DNA from: a virus
Virus record (IMG/VR): IMGVR_UViG_3300017710_000017
Span: 1-36,340 of that record
Direction: 5' to 3' (one strand)
DNA length: 36,340 nt
Numbering within the stretch: the stretch's first letter is position 1; each line of letters begins with the position of its first letter. The translations under genes and the position numbers were made by a program. The notes under the pieces were generated by a model. That model saw only the letters and a list, made by a program, of their open reading frames with translations, did not search any database and was not told where the DNA came from. Shown in pieces: positions 1-9,600 of the stretch.

Positions 1-222
1 AAAAACTACGCCGCTCCTACTATTACATTTAAGGGTAAAGAAAAAGCAAGACCTCAAAGTTTTAAAGAAGCTTTAGCGGCAGGTGAGGTTTATGAGTTTA
101 AATCAAAAAAAAGAGCCGAAAGATTTGCGGCTGGTTCTTGGAAGAAGGGTAAGGCTAAAAGAGAAGCTATGAAGGCTTATAGGAAAAAGAAAAAAGAGAG
201 AAGACAAGCCAAAAAAAATTAA
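1..222 (+). CDS. C-terminal end of an unknown basic protein (partial)
   Basis: An open frame runs in from the left edge in frame 1 and stops with TAA at 220-222, leaving 73 residues. The fragment is strongly basic: its last 25 residues are mostly Lys and Arg (AYRKKKKERRQAKKN end), after a segment with FKSKKRAERFAAGSWKKG. The start lies outside the window. It sits directly before the scaffold/capsid pair, where podoviruses usually carry portal or other head genes, but nothing in the fragment identifies a family. It could be the tail of a portal-proximal or internal virion protein; that is inference from position only. Confidence 0.7.
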   Translation, partial: KNYAAPTITFKGKEKARPQSFKEALAAGEVYEFKSKKRAERFAAGSWKKGKAKREAMKAYRKKKKERRQAKKN

Positions 223-233
223 TAAATAAATAT

Positions 234-241
234 TAACTTTG
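234..241 (+). promoter_or_regulatory. Bacteroidetes-type -7 promoter element (TAACTTTG)
   Basis: TAACTTTG fits the Bacteroidetes -7 consensus TAnnTTTG and lies 16 bases before the scaffold gene start, in the short gap after the partial gene. It is followed by GTA-like bases, as are the boxes at 3802 and 4733. No clear TTG -33 element is visible upstream. It probably drives the scaffold-capsid unit, which ends at the hairpin at 2932. Confidence 0.55.
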
Positions 242-257
242 TAAAAAATAAAATCAA

Positions 258-1400
258 ATGGAATTTAAAGTAAAAGAAGTATTAAAGGAGGAAAAATCTC
301 GTGTTGAAGTAGAAAATGAATTACTAAAAAAACACGAAGAAAAGTTTGAGGATTCTGATGTTAAAGAAGAAACTCAACCTGAAAAAATAGACTTAAACAA
401 AAGTGAAAATTCACCTTCCGAAGAAATATCGGTTGATGAAACAAAGACTCCCTCATCAGAGTTAAATGATGAAGACGTTCTTTCATATATAAAAAATAGA
501 TATGATAAAGATATAAATTCAGTTGACGATTTGTTTGCGGAAAAAGAGGCAAACCCTGATTTACCTGAAGATGTATCGGCGTATTTTAAGTATAAGCAGG
601 AAACCGGGCGTGGAATTGAAGACTTTTATAAATTACAAAAAGATCTTGATTCTATGGACGATAATGCTATACTGTCTGATTACTATGGCATGACAGAAGA
701 CGGTCTGGACGCTGTAGATATTCAAGATATTATTGAGGATAAATTTAGTTTTGACGAAGATTTAGATGATCCAAAAGATATTAAGAAAATAAAATTAGAC
801 AAAAAAAGAGAACTTGCGAAAGCAAAGAAGTTTTTAAATGAATACAAAGATAAATATAAAGCTCCTCTTGAGTCAAGTGGGGGTGGGTTATCTGAGGATC
901 AAGAGAAAAATCTTAATGCTTATAAGAGTTACATTGAGGAATCTAAAACCGCGGAAGAAAGGCAGAAAAAAACTTATAATTATTTTTTAGACAAAACAAA
1001 TAAATTGTTTAACAGCGAGTTCAAAGGTTTTGAATTTGATGTGTCGGAAAGTAAAATGGTTTTTAAGCCAGGTGCAAATGAAGAGCTGAAAAATATTCAA
1101 TCAAATATTAACAATTTCGTTAATAAATTTTTGGATAAAGACGGCTTGATGGCAGATGCAGAAGGATATCATAGAGCCTTATCGGTTGCTATGAATCCAG
1201 ATAAATTTGCTCAACATTTTTACGACCAAGGTGTGGCTAGCGCTGTAGATAATGTTTCTAGAAAATCTAAAAACATAAATATGGATGTTAGGCAGTCATC
1301 ACAAGCCGTAACTAAGGATGGAATGAAAATTCGTCCTATGAGCAATAATTCTAGAAACGATGGAAGGGGACTCAAAATTAGAAGTATTAAAAAAAGTTAA
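258..1400 (+). CDS. Putative capsid scaffolding protein
   Basis: This 380-residue protein is highly charged and predicted helical, with an acidic N-terminal half (many Glu/Asp between residues 10 and 190) and a more basic C-terminus rich in Lys, Arg and Asn. A Gly-rich hinge (SSGGG) lies near residue 208. Low complexity, acidity and coiled-coil character, together with its place immediately upstream of the major capsid gene (20 bases apart), are typical of scaffolding proteins of podoviruses, which guide procapsid assembly and then leave or are cleaved. No catalytic protease motif is seen. The start follows the -7 box at 234 and an A-rich leader. The scaffold role is inferred from position and composition, not from a recognised motif. 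Confidence 0.65.
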   Translation: MEFKVKEVLKEEKSRVEVENELLKKHEEKFEDSDVKEETQPEKIDLNKSENSPSEEISVDETKTPSSELNDEDVLSYIKNRYDKDINSVDDLFAEKEANPDLPEDVSAYFKYKQETGRGIEDFYKLQKDLDSMDDNAILSDYYGMTEDGLDAVDIQDIIEDKFSFDEDLDDPKDIKKIKLDKKRELAKAKKFLNEYKDKYKAPLESSGGGLSEDQEKNLNAYKSYIEESKTAEERQKKTYNYFLDKTNKLFNSEFKGFEFDVSESKMVFKPGANEELKNIQSNINNFVNKFLDKDGLMADAEGYHRALSVAMNPDKFAQHFYDQGVASAVDNVSRKSKNINMDVRQSSQAVTKDGMKIRPMSNNSRNDGRGLKIRSIKKS

Positions 1401-1420
1401 ACAATATTAAAAATTAAAAA

Positions 1421-2914
1421 ATGGCAGTAAATTTGACACCAGGATTTGACTTGCAGCCAAGTGCGCAGCAAACTCCACTATCAACAAACTACATAAACAA
1501 CTTTGATTTCTTGAATCAGTACCTACCGGATACTTACGAAAAGGAATTTGAGCGTTATGGAAACAGATCAGTAGCATCATTCTTAAGAATGGTAGGCGCT
1601 GAAATGCCTTCTAACTCTGACCTTATTAAATGGGCTGAGCAAGGAAGATTACACACTAAATATCAAAACTGTACTTCAGCATCAGCATTAAATGCTGTTG
1701 ACGGCGTATGGACTATTCCAGGAGTTGGAGTAGCGCCAGGCGCAGGAGCGAACAACCCAGCTAACTTTAACCCACAGTTAAATGCTAACTCTGGAATTTT
1801 AGCTTCACTGAGAGTTGGACAAACAGTTATGATTTCAGACAATACACCAGGTTCTACTTTACAAAACAAAGCAATTGTAAAAGTAGCTCCAACATCAGCT
1901 AACCCAGGTACTTTTACAGTAGCATATTACGAAGCAACAGGTCAAGCTATGGTAGCAGCAACATCATGTGATATATTTATCTATGGTTCTGAATTTGCAA
2001 AAGGAACTAATGGAATGGTAGGATCTAACGAGGCTGATGACTTTATTTTTGACAACAAGCCAATTATTATCAAAGACAAATACACTGTTTCTGGTTCTGA
2101 TATGGCTCAGATTGGATGGATTGAAGTTACAGGTGAGGATGGCGTAAGCGGATACCTATGGTATTTAAAGTCTGAACACGACACAAGATTAAGATTTGAA
2201 GATTACTTAGAAACAGCGATGGTTGAGGCAGTTCCTGCTGAAGCGGCATCAGGTGCAGCAGACTTCCTACAAGGAGTAGGAGTAGGTGCAGGTGTAGCTA
2301 ACCTTTCTGGTTCTGATGGTATTTTCTTTAGCGTATCAACAAGAGGAAATGTATTCGGTGGTGGAAACCCAGTTGCATTAGCTCAATTTGATAATGTTAT
2401 TCAAAGACTTGATAAGCAAGGAGCTATTGAAGAAAATGTAATTTTCGTAAACAGACAATTCTCGTTTGACATTGACGATATGTTAGCATCACAAAACTCT
2501 TACGGAGCAGGTGGTACTTCTTATGGTTTATTTGACAACGATAAGGACATGGCTCTTAATTTAGGATTTACAGGATTCCGTAGAGGATATGACTTTTATA
2601 AGTCTGACTGGAAATACTTAAACGACCCAACAATGCGTGGAGGTCTTGAAGCAGGTGCAATCAATGGACTTTTAGTTCCAGCTGGTTCTACAACTGTATA
2701 CGACCAAATTTTAGGTAAGAACGCTAAGCGACCTTTCCTTCATGTTCGTTACAGAGCTTCTGAGACTGAAGACAGACGTTACAAAACTTGGATTACCGGT
2801 TCTGCTGGTGGTGCAAGAACTAATGATCTTGATGCAATGGAGGTTAACTTCTTGAGCGAAAGAGCTGTATGTACTTTAGGTGCAAACAACTTCTTCTTAT
2901 TTCAAGATGCATAA
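1421..2914 (+). CDS. Major capsid protein
   Basis: The protein has 497 residues, with an N-terminal segment typical of podoviral and crAss-like capsid proteins (residues 25-85, including FERYGNRSVASFLRMVG and a KWAEQGRLH motif). Codon use is biased to few codons and A-rich spacing precedes the start, both consistent with high expression. Residues about 90-192 form a Gly/Ala/Thr-rich beta segment with an RVGQTVMISD core that looks like an inserted domain. After it come capsid-like stretches, including a C-terminal arginine-rich strand (HVRYRASETEDRRYKTW). An HK97-type fold is expected from the family but cannot be shown from sequence alone. The gene follows the scaffold-like gene and is closed by a hairpin terminator. 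Confidence 0.88.
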   Translation: MAVNLTPGFDLQPSAQQTPLSTNYINNFDFLNQYLPDTYEKEFERYGNRSVASFLRMVGAEMPSNSDLIKWAEQGRLHTKYQNCTSASALNAVDGVWTIPGVGVAPGAGANNPANFNPQLNANSGILASLRVGQTVMISDNTPGSTLQNKAIVKVAPTSANPGTFTVAYYEATGQAMVAATSCDIFIYGSEFAKGTNGMVGSNEADDFIFDNKPIIIKDKYTVSGSDMAQIGWIEVTGEDGVSGYLWYLKSEHDTRLRFEDYLETAMVEAVPAEAASGAADFLQGVGVGAGVANLSGSDGIFFSVSTRGNVFGGGNPVALAQFDNVIQRLDKQGAIEENVIFVNRQFSFDIDDMLASQNSYGAGGTSYGLFDNDKDMALNLGFTGFRRGYDFYKSDWKYLNDPTMRGGLEAGAINGLLVPAGSTTVYDQILGKNAKRPFLHVRYRASETEDRRYKTWITGSAGGARTNDLDAMEVNFLSERAVCTLGANNFFLFQDA

Positions 2915-2931
2915 CAATTAGTAGTATTAAT

Positions 2932-2957
2932 TAGGGGGATTAACTTCCCCCTTTTTA
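2932..2957 (+). terminator. Rho-independent terminator after the capsid gene
   Basis: A 7-bp stem, AGGGGGA pairing with TCCCCCT, encloses a 6-base loop and is followed by a run of T. It lies 17 bases after the capsid stop codon. It would end or attenuate the abundant capsid transcript before the next gene, for which no separate promoter box is seen, so partial read-through is likely. Confidence 0.8.
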
Positions 2958-2986
2958 TTTTTTAAATCAAATTAAATTATATTATA

Positions 2987-3751
2987 ATGAAAAATCAAAA
3001 AAAAACTTACCAGAATAAAGCCTATAGACTTTTAAAAGACCATCAGCCACTATCTTATATGTTGGCTTCTAGACATTCATCTAGATCTCCTTTACTATAC
3101 TTTGATGAAGAACAAGGAATAAACAGACCCTTACGATATGCGAGAAATCAAAAAAGCCCGTTTGAAGACGAGCAAGATGGAAACGCTATATTAGAGCCAA
3201 TAGTTTTTGAAGATGGAATGTTATTGGTAGAAAAACAAAATCAATCTTTACAGCAATTTCTACATTATCATCCAAGCAATGGAATGGTGTTTGAAGAAAT
3301 TAATTCTGAAAGAGATGCGGCTCAAGAACTTGAGTGGGTTGAGGCAGAGCTTGAGGCTCAGCTTGAAGCTAAAGCAATAACTAAAGATGTTCAAAAATTG
3401 ACTTCGGTATGCCGAGTGTTGATGGGTAATGGAGTTGATAAAATGACTATACCTGAATTAAAAAGAGACATCTTGCTTTATGCTAAATCTAGACCAGAGG
3501 ATTTTATGGATACCATAAATGATCCAATGTTAGAATTAATGGATACTGTCCATCAGTTTTTTATGGCAGGCTTTATATCTTACAGAAACGCAAACAAAGA
3601 TGTATATTACAACTTACCTAATAATAAGAAAAAAATGCTAACCATTCCTTATGGAGAAGACCCTAATTATATAATAGGTTCTTTCATGCAGTCGGATGAA
3701 GGTTTAGAAGTTTTTAAATTATTAAAAAATAAGTTAAAAAATAAAAAGTAA
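2987..3751 (+). CDS. Conserved head-region protein of unknown function
   Basis: The protein is 254 residues and soluble, with no membrane segment. The N-terminal third is basic (residues 1-35). A middle segment has LQQFLHYHPSNGMVFEEI around residues 87-104, and an acidic Glu/Ala-rich helix follows at about 112-131 (EWVEAELEAQLEAK). The C-terminal part, residues 150-250, is helical. I do not recognise a named family. Its place between the capsid gene and the small decoration-like genes suggests a head or head-completion role; this is inference. It lies between two terminators (2932 and 3773), so its own expression probably depends on read-through from the capsid transcript. Confidence 0.75.
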   Translation: MKNQKKTYQNKAYRLLKDHQPLSYMLASRHSSRSPLLYFDEEQGINRPLRYARNQKSPFEDEQDGNAILEPIVFEDGMLLVEKQNQSLQQFLHYHPSNGMVFEEINSERDAAQELEWVEAELEAQLEAKAITKDVQKLTSVCRVLMGNGVDKMTIPELKRDILLYAKSRPEDFMDTINDPMLELMDTVHQFFMAGFISYRNANKDVYYNLPNNKKKMLTIPYGEDPNYIIGSFMQSDEGLEVFKLLKNKLKNKK

Positions 3752-3772
3752 AACTTAACCAACTATAAATTA

Positions 3773-3799
3773 GCTGCCCAAAAGGGCGGCTTTTTTTTT
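3773..3799 (+). terminator. Rho-independent terminator
   Basis: GCTGCCC pairs with GGGCGGC (one T-G wobble) around a 4-base A loop and is followed by nine T. It ends the 254-residue gene's transcript and directly abuts the promoter box that starts at 3802. Confidence 0.88.
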
Positions 3800-3801
3800 A
3801 G

Positions 3802-3809
3802 TATCTTTG
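3802..3809 (+). promoter_or_regulatory. Bacteroidetes-type -7 promoter element (TATCTTTG)
   Basis: TATCTTTG matches TAnnTTTG exactly and lies two bases after the T-run of the preceding terminator and 30 bases before the next ATG. The same ten-base string TATCTTTGTA recurs at 4733. No -33 TTG is evident; that position is occupied by the terminator stem. Confidence 0.7.
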
Positions 3810-3839
3810 TACTTTATTAACTCATAAATTATTATTATT

Positions 3840-4121
3840 ATGGAAAAATTCTTACAAATTCCAGTTACAAATGAACAAAAACAAATTTTGTCAATTCTGG
3901 ATGTTAAATTAGTAGAACAAGCTTCTACTTCTACGGTTTCTTTGTCTTATGGCTCAGGAAAAGTTGCAACTATAACCTATACTGATGCTTTAGACGCAGG
4001 AGTAGAGACTTATAGAGATGAAGTTCAAAATGCTATCGTTAAAGCTCTTGCGACAGGGTGGACTAATGTGGCTGTGGACTACATTCCAAGCAATGCCGTT
4101 ACTGGTATATCTATAGCCTAA
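3840..4121 (+). CDS. Small virion-associated protein, paralogue of the next gene
   Basis: This 93-residue protein is beta-rich and begins MEKFLQIPV. It aligns along its whole length with the next gene product if that protein's inserted domain (about 75-80 residues) is removed: MEKFLQIPV with MQKYVEVPV, then the shared pattern of a beta half and a helix (VETYRDEVQNAIVKALATGW with DEAMRDGFEDSITESLLQHW). Small size, own promoter, own downstream terminator and a place among head/connector genes suggest a virion decoration or minor structural protein. That role is inferred. The start follows an AT-rich leader after the box at 3802. Confidence 0.75.
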   Translation: MEKFLQIPVTNEQKQILSILDVKLVEQASTSTVSLSYGSGKVATITYTDALDAGVETYRDEVQNAIVKALATGWTNVAVDYIPSNAVTGISIA

Positions 4122-4132
4122 TGTATAGTGCT

Positions 4133-4675
4133 ATGCAAAAGTATGTTGAAGTTCCAGTACAAAAATCAGTCGCAAGTGGAACGACAACAGTAGACGAATC
4201 AGGAAACCTTGAGCTACAGGATGGCGCTGCTACTTTTACAGGTGGCGTAGTTAATGTTGGCGATGTAGTGCATGATACTTCAGATGACAGAATGTATACT
4301 GTCGCAAGTGTTGTGGACGCAAACACACTCTCTTTAGTTGCTATTGGAGCAGCGCAAGGAAATGGTGTAGGTACTGGTAAAAATTATATTATCTATTCAG
4401 CTACAGTATCTTCTAAGCAATTAGTTGCTACTAACGGAGTAGTAGTTGTAGAAAATGCATCTGCTGACCCAATAAATAGTGAAGTTAATGTTCAGTATTG
4501 TGGGCCATCAGGCATCGTAATTAAAATTACTCATGCAGCAGTAGCAGCAGGTGATGAGGCTATGAGAGATGGATTTGAAGATTCAATAACAGAATCTTTA
4601 CTACAACATTGGCCTTATGTTAAATATGACGAATGGTTGCCTTCAAGTTTAATCTTAGATATTGCTAAAGTCTAA
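4133..4675 (+). CDS. Small virion-associated protein with inserted beta-rich domain
   Basis: This 180-residue protein is a paralogue of the preceding 93-residue gene product. The start at 4133 is chosen because MQKYVEVPV then aligns with the neighbour's MEKFLQIPV. An upstream ATG at 4121, coupled as TAATG to the previous stop, would add four residues and cannot be excluded. Residues about 12-90 are an insertion absent from the paralogue, with a GGVVNVGDVV core, a VASVVDANTLSLV strand pair and a GTGKNYIIYS end. Similar modules occur in the capsid protein and two other virion proteins here. The C-terminal 85 residues match the paralogue. It is probably a decoration or minor structural protein; the function is inferred. 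Confidence 0.75.
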   Translation: MQKYVEVPVQKSVASGTTTVDESGNLELQDGAATFTGGVVNVGDVVHDTSDDRMYTVASVVDANTLSLVAIGAAQGNGVGTGKNYIIYSATVSSKQLVATNGVVVVENASADPINSEVNVQYCGPSGIVIKITHAAVAAGDEAMRDGFEDSITESLLQHWPYVKYDEWLPSSLILDIAKV

Positions 4676-4696
4676 GACTAACTAATCAAAACTAAG

Positions 4697-4730
4697 AGAG
4701 GCTACAAAAAAAAGTAGCCTCTTTTTTTTT
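4697..4730 (+). terminator. Rho-independent terminator
   Basis: A perfect 9-bp stem, AGAGGCTAC with GTAGCCTCT, encloses an 8-A loop and is followed by nine T. It closes the two-gene paralogue unit and directly precedes the promoter box at 4733. Confidence 0.92.
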
Positions 4731-4732
4731 GC

Positions 4733-4740
4733 TATCTTTG
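4733..4740 (+). promoter_or_regulatory. Bacteroidetes-type -7 promoter element (TATCTTTG)
   Basis: TATCTTTG stands two bases after the T-run of the terminator and 15 bases before the start of the connector gene. Context and sequence copy the arrangement at 3773-3809. It likely drives the long tail unit that starts at 4756. Confidence 0.7.
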
Positions 4741-4755
4741 TAAAAAGAAGAAATT

Positions 4756-5727
4756 ATGCCTATTAATGATGTAAGAAATACCGTATTGGCAATCGCCAAC
4801 AAAAACAATTATGGATATATTTCGCCTCAAGATTTTAATCTCTACGCTAAGCAAGCTCAGCTTGATATGTTTGAGAATTATTTCTACCAATACAATAGTC
4901 AATTAACGCAAGAAAATATGCGTCAATCTGGCTCTGGATATGCGGATATAACAAAAGGAATAATAGAAGTTATAGATAGTTTTTCTGCTACTCAAGCCTT
5001 GATTAACAATGGCGTTAATTTATATTCTTTACCATCAAATTATTATTTAATAAATAAAATTAATTATTATCCAACTACAACTGCTACCGGAACAACTACT
5101 CAATCACAAGCATTTACTTTAACTGATGCTAACGCTACTTTTTTAACTACTGTATCGGTTGGGCAACTTGTATCTTCTACATCAGCCACTAGCGTAACAG
5201 CTGGTCAAAGTGCTTATGTGGTAAGCATAAATTCTGATACTCAGTTAGCTATTTCTGTTGATATATTTGGTTCAGCAGCTACAATTGGAAACTCTTATGT
5301 TGTTGTGTCAAGCGCTGGAATTGTAGAAGTAGAGAGAGTCACACAAAGTAAAATATTTTATCTCAACTCATCTCCACTAACCACACCATCATTAGGTTTT
5401 CCCGCTTATGTTTTAGGAAATGCAACAGTTGGGGCATTAGGAAATTCTATTAATGTATATCCAGAAACCATAACCACTCCTGGTCAAATATACTCTCAGT
5501 ACTTGAGATATCCCCTTGACCCTAACTGGACATATGCAACATTACAAGCGGGAGAGCCTTTATTTGATCCTACGCAGGCAGATTTTCAAGATTTTGAATT
5601 ACCCTTGTCAGATGAACCTACCTTGGTTTACAGAATATGTCAATTTATAGGAATTGAAATAAGAGAAGCAGATGTATACAATTTTGGAAAAGAGCAACTA
5701 GCAATGGAAAACATTGACGAACAATAA
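4756..5727 (+). CDS. Connector/ring-like tail protein
   Basis: The protein has 323 residues. Its N-terminal 75 residues are helical (MPINDVRNTVLAIANKNNYG, then DFNLYAKQAQLDMFENYF) and resemble the start of head-to-tail ring proteins in crAss-like and marine Bacteroidetes phages. Residues about 107-186 are a Thr/Ser/Ala-rich beta insertion with TTVSVGQLVS, a VSINSDTQLAISVDIF strand pair and an IGNSYVVVS end. The C-terminal part (residues 200-323) is again connector-like, ending in an acidic helix. It is followed 10 bases later by a second protein of similar type and then the tail stabilization protein, the expected order for ring, ring, muzzle. The family assignment is from remembered family pattern and context. 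Confidence 0.7.
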   Translation: MPINDVRNTVLAIANKNNYGYISPQDFNLYAKQAQLDMFENYFYQYNSQLTQENMRQSGSGYADITKGIIEVIDSFSATQALINNGVNLYSLPSNYYLINKINYYPTTTATGTTTQSQAFTLTDANATFLTTVSVGQLVSSTSATSVTAGQSAYVVSINSDTQLAISVDIFGSAATIGNSYVVVSSAGIVEVERVTQSKIFYLNSSPLTTPSLGFPAYVLGNATVGALGNSINVYPETITTPGQIYSQYLRYPLDPNWTYATLQAGEPLFDPTQADFQDFELPLSDEPTLVYRICQFIGIEIREADVYNFGKEQLAMENIDEQ

Positions 5728-5737
5728 AAAATAAATT

Positions 5738-6661
5738 ATGACTTATATTACAGATTATGCATATTACGAAAATTCAGGCACAGCTCCTACGGATTCAAAT
5801 TGGGGGTCGTACCAATATATTTCATTGAATGATATAGTTAATAATTTTATGTTAATGTATCAAGGAAACCACGAACTAATAAACAATATAGAAAGATATC
5901 AAGTTTTGTTTCATGCAAAAAGAGGAATACAAGAGCTAAATTATGACGCTATGAAGGAAATTAAAATTCTTCAATTAGATGTGTCAAATCAGTTACGCTT
6001 TATTTTGCCTCAAGACTATGTTAATTGGGTTCGTATATCTCAATTTGTGAATGGAATCTTACAACCATTAACTGAAAATATTCAAACTAATTGGAGTTCT
6101 GCCTATCTTCAGGACAACGACTCTAATATATTGTTTGACCAAGATGGAAATGTTTTAAGACCGCAGGATTCAGAGCTAGACTTGAATCAAATGTCGACAA
6201 CTGCTAGAAGTATATATTTAAACGAGAACAGCCCATACCATGGACAGGAAGGGTGTTGTATAGACGGGTGTTGGTACTTTGATTATGCTGTTGGTTCTAG
6301 GTTTGGATTAAACACAGAAACAGCAAATTCAAACCCTACATTTACTATTAACAAGCAAGGCGGAGTAATAAACTTTAGCAATATGATTGGTGGATCTTCA
6401 GTAGTTTTAGAATATGTTTCAGATGGTATGGAGAATGGAACAGATGGAGCAATTAATCTTAATAAATTATTTGAAGAATATATTTATGCTTACATTAAAT
6501 ATTCTATATTAAACGGAAGAATAGGTGTAACAGAATATGTGATTAATAGAGCAAGAAAAGATAAATCATCTTTGCTTAGAAATGCAAAAATTAGATTAAG
6601 CAATATACATCCTGGCCGATTATTAATGAATATGAGAGGACAGAATAAATGGATAAAATAA
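5738..6661 (+). CDS. Second connector/ring-like tail protein
   Basis: The protein has 307 residues. An N-terminal region with YISLNDIVNNFMLMYQGN and a helix FHAKRGIQELNYDAMKEIK (residues 67-85) leads to a beta stretch and IRF-like RFILPQDYVNWVRIS (residues 91-105), a pattern common in tail-tube/ring proteins of Bacteroidetes podoviruses. A Cys-rich EGCCIDGCWYF motif lies near residues 171-181. The C-terminal helices (EEYIYAYIKYSILNGRIGV and an Arg/Lys-rich end) resemble the shared tail of this group. It lies between the first connector-like gene and the large tail protein with very short gaps, so it is almost certainly cotranscribed. The exact place in the tail is inferred. Confidence 0.7.
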   Translation: MTYITDYAYYENSGTAPTDSNWGSYQYISLNDIVNNFMLMYQGNHELINNIERYQVLFHAKRGIQELNYDAMKEIKILQLDVSNQLRFILPQDYVNWVRISQFVNGILQPLTENIQTNWSSAYLQDNDSNILFDQDGNVLRPQDSELDLNQMSTTARSIYLNENSPYHGQEGCCIDGCWYFDYAVGSRFGLNTETANSNPTFTINKQGGVINFSNMIGGSSVVLEYVSDGMENGTDGAINLNKLFEEYIYAYIKYSILNGRIGVTEYVINRARKDKSSLLRNAKIRLSNIHPGRLLMNMRGQNKWIK

Positions 6662-6662
6662 T

Positions 6663-9600
6663 ATGCCAATAACTACTACAAATTTTGTGGCTGGAAGAAT
6701 GAATAAGTCTATTGACGAAAGACTTCTTCCGCCAGGAGAATACATAGACGCAATGAATGTCCGTTTAGGGGCTACTGAAACAACTGAGATTGGTGCGGTA
6801 GAAAACTCTAAAGGAAATGACCAGCTAACAACTTTGCAATTTCAAGGACAAGCGTTATCATCTGCGGCGCAGTGCATAGGCGCTTATGAGGATGGTCAAA
6901 GAGAAACCATTTACTGGTTTGTCCATGATAGTAATAATCCTGTAAAAACAGGAAAATTAGATTTGATAGTTTCTTTTAATACTACAAATTTAATTGTTCA
7001 ATATCATGTGATTTCTACTACTGTTTTAAATTTTGACCCGGAGTTTTTAATTACCGGTATTGATTTGGTAGATGGAAAATTTTTATATTTTACTGATGAC
7101 AAAAATCCTCCTCGAGTCATAGATGTGGTTCAGAGTTATCCTTATCCTATAGGGTTGGTTGATCAAATAGAAGAAGAGGATATAAGTGTTATTTTAAAAC
7201 CCCCTGGATTTGAAGACGCTGTTGGCTCAAATATTCCTTTGTCTGTCCCTGGCGTACAGCTAGTTAGTTTGCCAGGGCAAGAAAACTACATAAGAGAAAG
7301 ATTTATATGTTTTGCTTATAGGTATCGATATTTAAACGGCGGCTATAGCGCAACATCTCTTTTTACTGTTCCAGCCTTTGCTACATCTGATTTTGCATTT
7401 GACACTAGAAACTACTTAAACAGTGGTATGATTAACAGGTTTAATGGGGCTGTTATAACTTTTAGTACTGGAAGCAAAAGAGTTACTGAAATTGATTTGT
7501 TGTATAAAGACACAAACTCTAATGTTATCTATGTAATTGAAAGATTTAAAAAAGAAGATTATGGATGGGCTGATGATACTCAGAAAACATATACTTTTAC
7601 AAACAGCAAAATTTATACGGTAATAGGTAATGACGAGCTTTTAAGGCTTTATGACAATGTTCCTAGGATTGCAAAGGCTCAAACAATAATGGGCAATAGG
7701 TTGTTATATGGTAATTATGTAGATGGATACAATTTTACTAGAGGGTCGGCTGAAGGCTCAAACATATCTTTAGATTATAACACGAGCTATTTACCCCTTA
7801 GCGTAGAGTTTCTTGAATTACCAGGAGGACTACCAGGTAATGGAGATGCTTACACTTTATCTGGATCATCGGTAAGTATAACAAATTCTAAAATAACTAT
7901 TGATTTAGCAGAAATAGACGGAAAGTTAAAACAAGGCGCTGCGTTAGGTTTTAATTTTAGAATAGAACACGCTGAATTAGGCGGGGACACCGCTTTAGCT
8001 CCTTGCGGAACGGCAAATGATGAGTTTACTAATGGTGTTTTTGATATTCAGTTTAGTGTAACGCTAGACCAAGACTACCAAAACTCTTATGACTTTTTAT
8101 CTTCTTCTTTGTTTTTAGACGCAATAGGTACAGGGATTTTGGCTGACGGGAGATTTAACCCTTTGGCTACAGCTGATGCAGGAACTTCATTTACAGATTT
8201 ATTTAATAATTTTTTAAGCTCCCCTACAACTACTTGTACTTTTACCAAGTTTAATAGTAGTATAACAGACGCAACAGCTCAACAAGGTATTGCGTTGACA
8301 GGGGTTTCACCAGGTAGCACCACTTTTGAATTGCAAATTTTAGCAATGAATTTTCAAAATGTGGATCAAACTCAAACTCCTCCTGTTACCACAAACCTAT
8401 ATGAGTATTTTAGATTTGTACTGGGGGAAATACAGTTCACATCAGATATAGATACATCCAGTCTTCACAGTAACAGGGATTATGAAACAGGAATTGTTTA
8501 CATGGACGAGTACGCTAGAGCCTCTACGGTTTTGGTATCGGAATACAATACAGTTTATATAAATCCAGCCGACTCTGTGAATGCAAATAAAATTCAAGTT
8601 CAACTAAGCAGTACAGCTCCTTATTGGGCTAGCAAATATAAATTTGTAGTAAAGCCTAGTTTAGGGGAGTATAACACTGTTTTTAGTAATTTTTATTATG
8701 TTAGGCCTTCTGATAATATGATATTTTTTAAGATAGAAGGAGACAATGCCAATAAAGTTACAAAAGGGGAGACTTTAATAGTAAAGGCGGATGTAGACGG
8801 GCCTTTGTCAGTTGTGGAAAAATGCGAGGTATTAGATATAACAGCTGAAAGTAGTGATTTTTTAGACCAAGAAGAGGGTTTTACAGACGGGAAACAATTA
8901 GCGGGCCTATATATGCAAATTAAAAATCAGAATTTTAATGTTGTAATACCGGATGATTCTGTTATAGCATATGGAAAGCAAGAAGCTAGAAGCGGAAGTA
9001 CAAGCGGATGTAGCCAACAGGCATTTAGAAATGTTGGATACCCATGTTTTACAACAGACCCTGATACCGGGGCTACTACAAACTATGATATACCCGGAGG
9101 CTCAATTATAAGGTGGAGTATTACAAGCGGAAGACGAGCAGGCTCAAGAAGTTGTGAGCAAAAAAGATGGGAGTGGAGCGCTTCTTTTGTCGCTACAAGA
9201 GATTACGCTGATTTAAAAAGATGGTATGATGGCGATAATATAAATATAAATACTGCTGAGCCAGGGGGGTATGAAGGGTGGAATGAAGACGACAACATTG
9301 CTAATTATAACTCTCAATATTTTACTCCTAGTACGCCTATTAATCTTGGCCCTTTTATAGGAGGCAATCCTTTTGGATTTGCAACCAATTTACCCTGTTT
9401 AGGTTTTAGCGCTCAATTAGGGTTTTGTCAAGCAATTCCTGGAGATCCTAGTTCGCCATTATATTTTGGTACTGCTACTGGATTAAAAGGTTGTAACAGA
9501 ATTGGTAATAACAGAAAAGCTGGTGTAACAATGGATATAGTTGTTTTTAGGGCTAACACCTTAATGGTTTTTGAAACCGAACCTGAAGATGCAAACGCCG

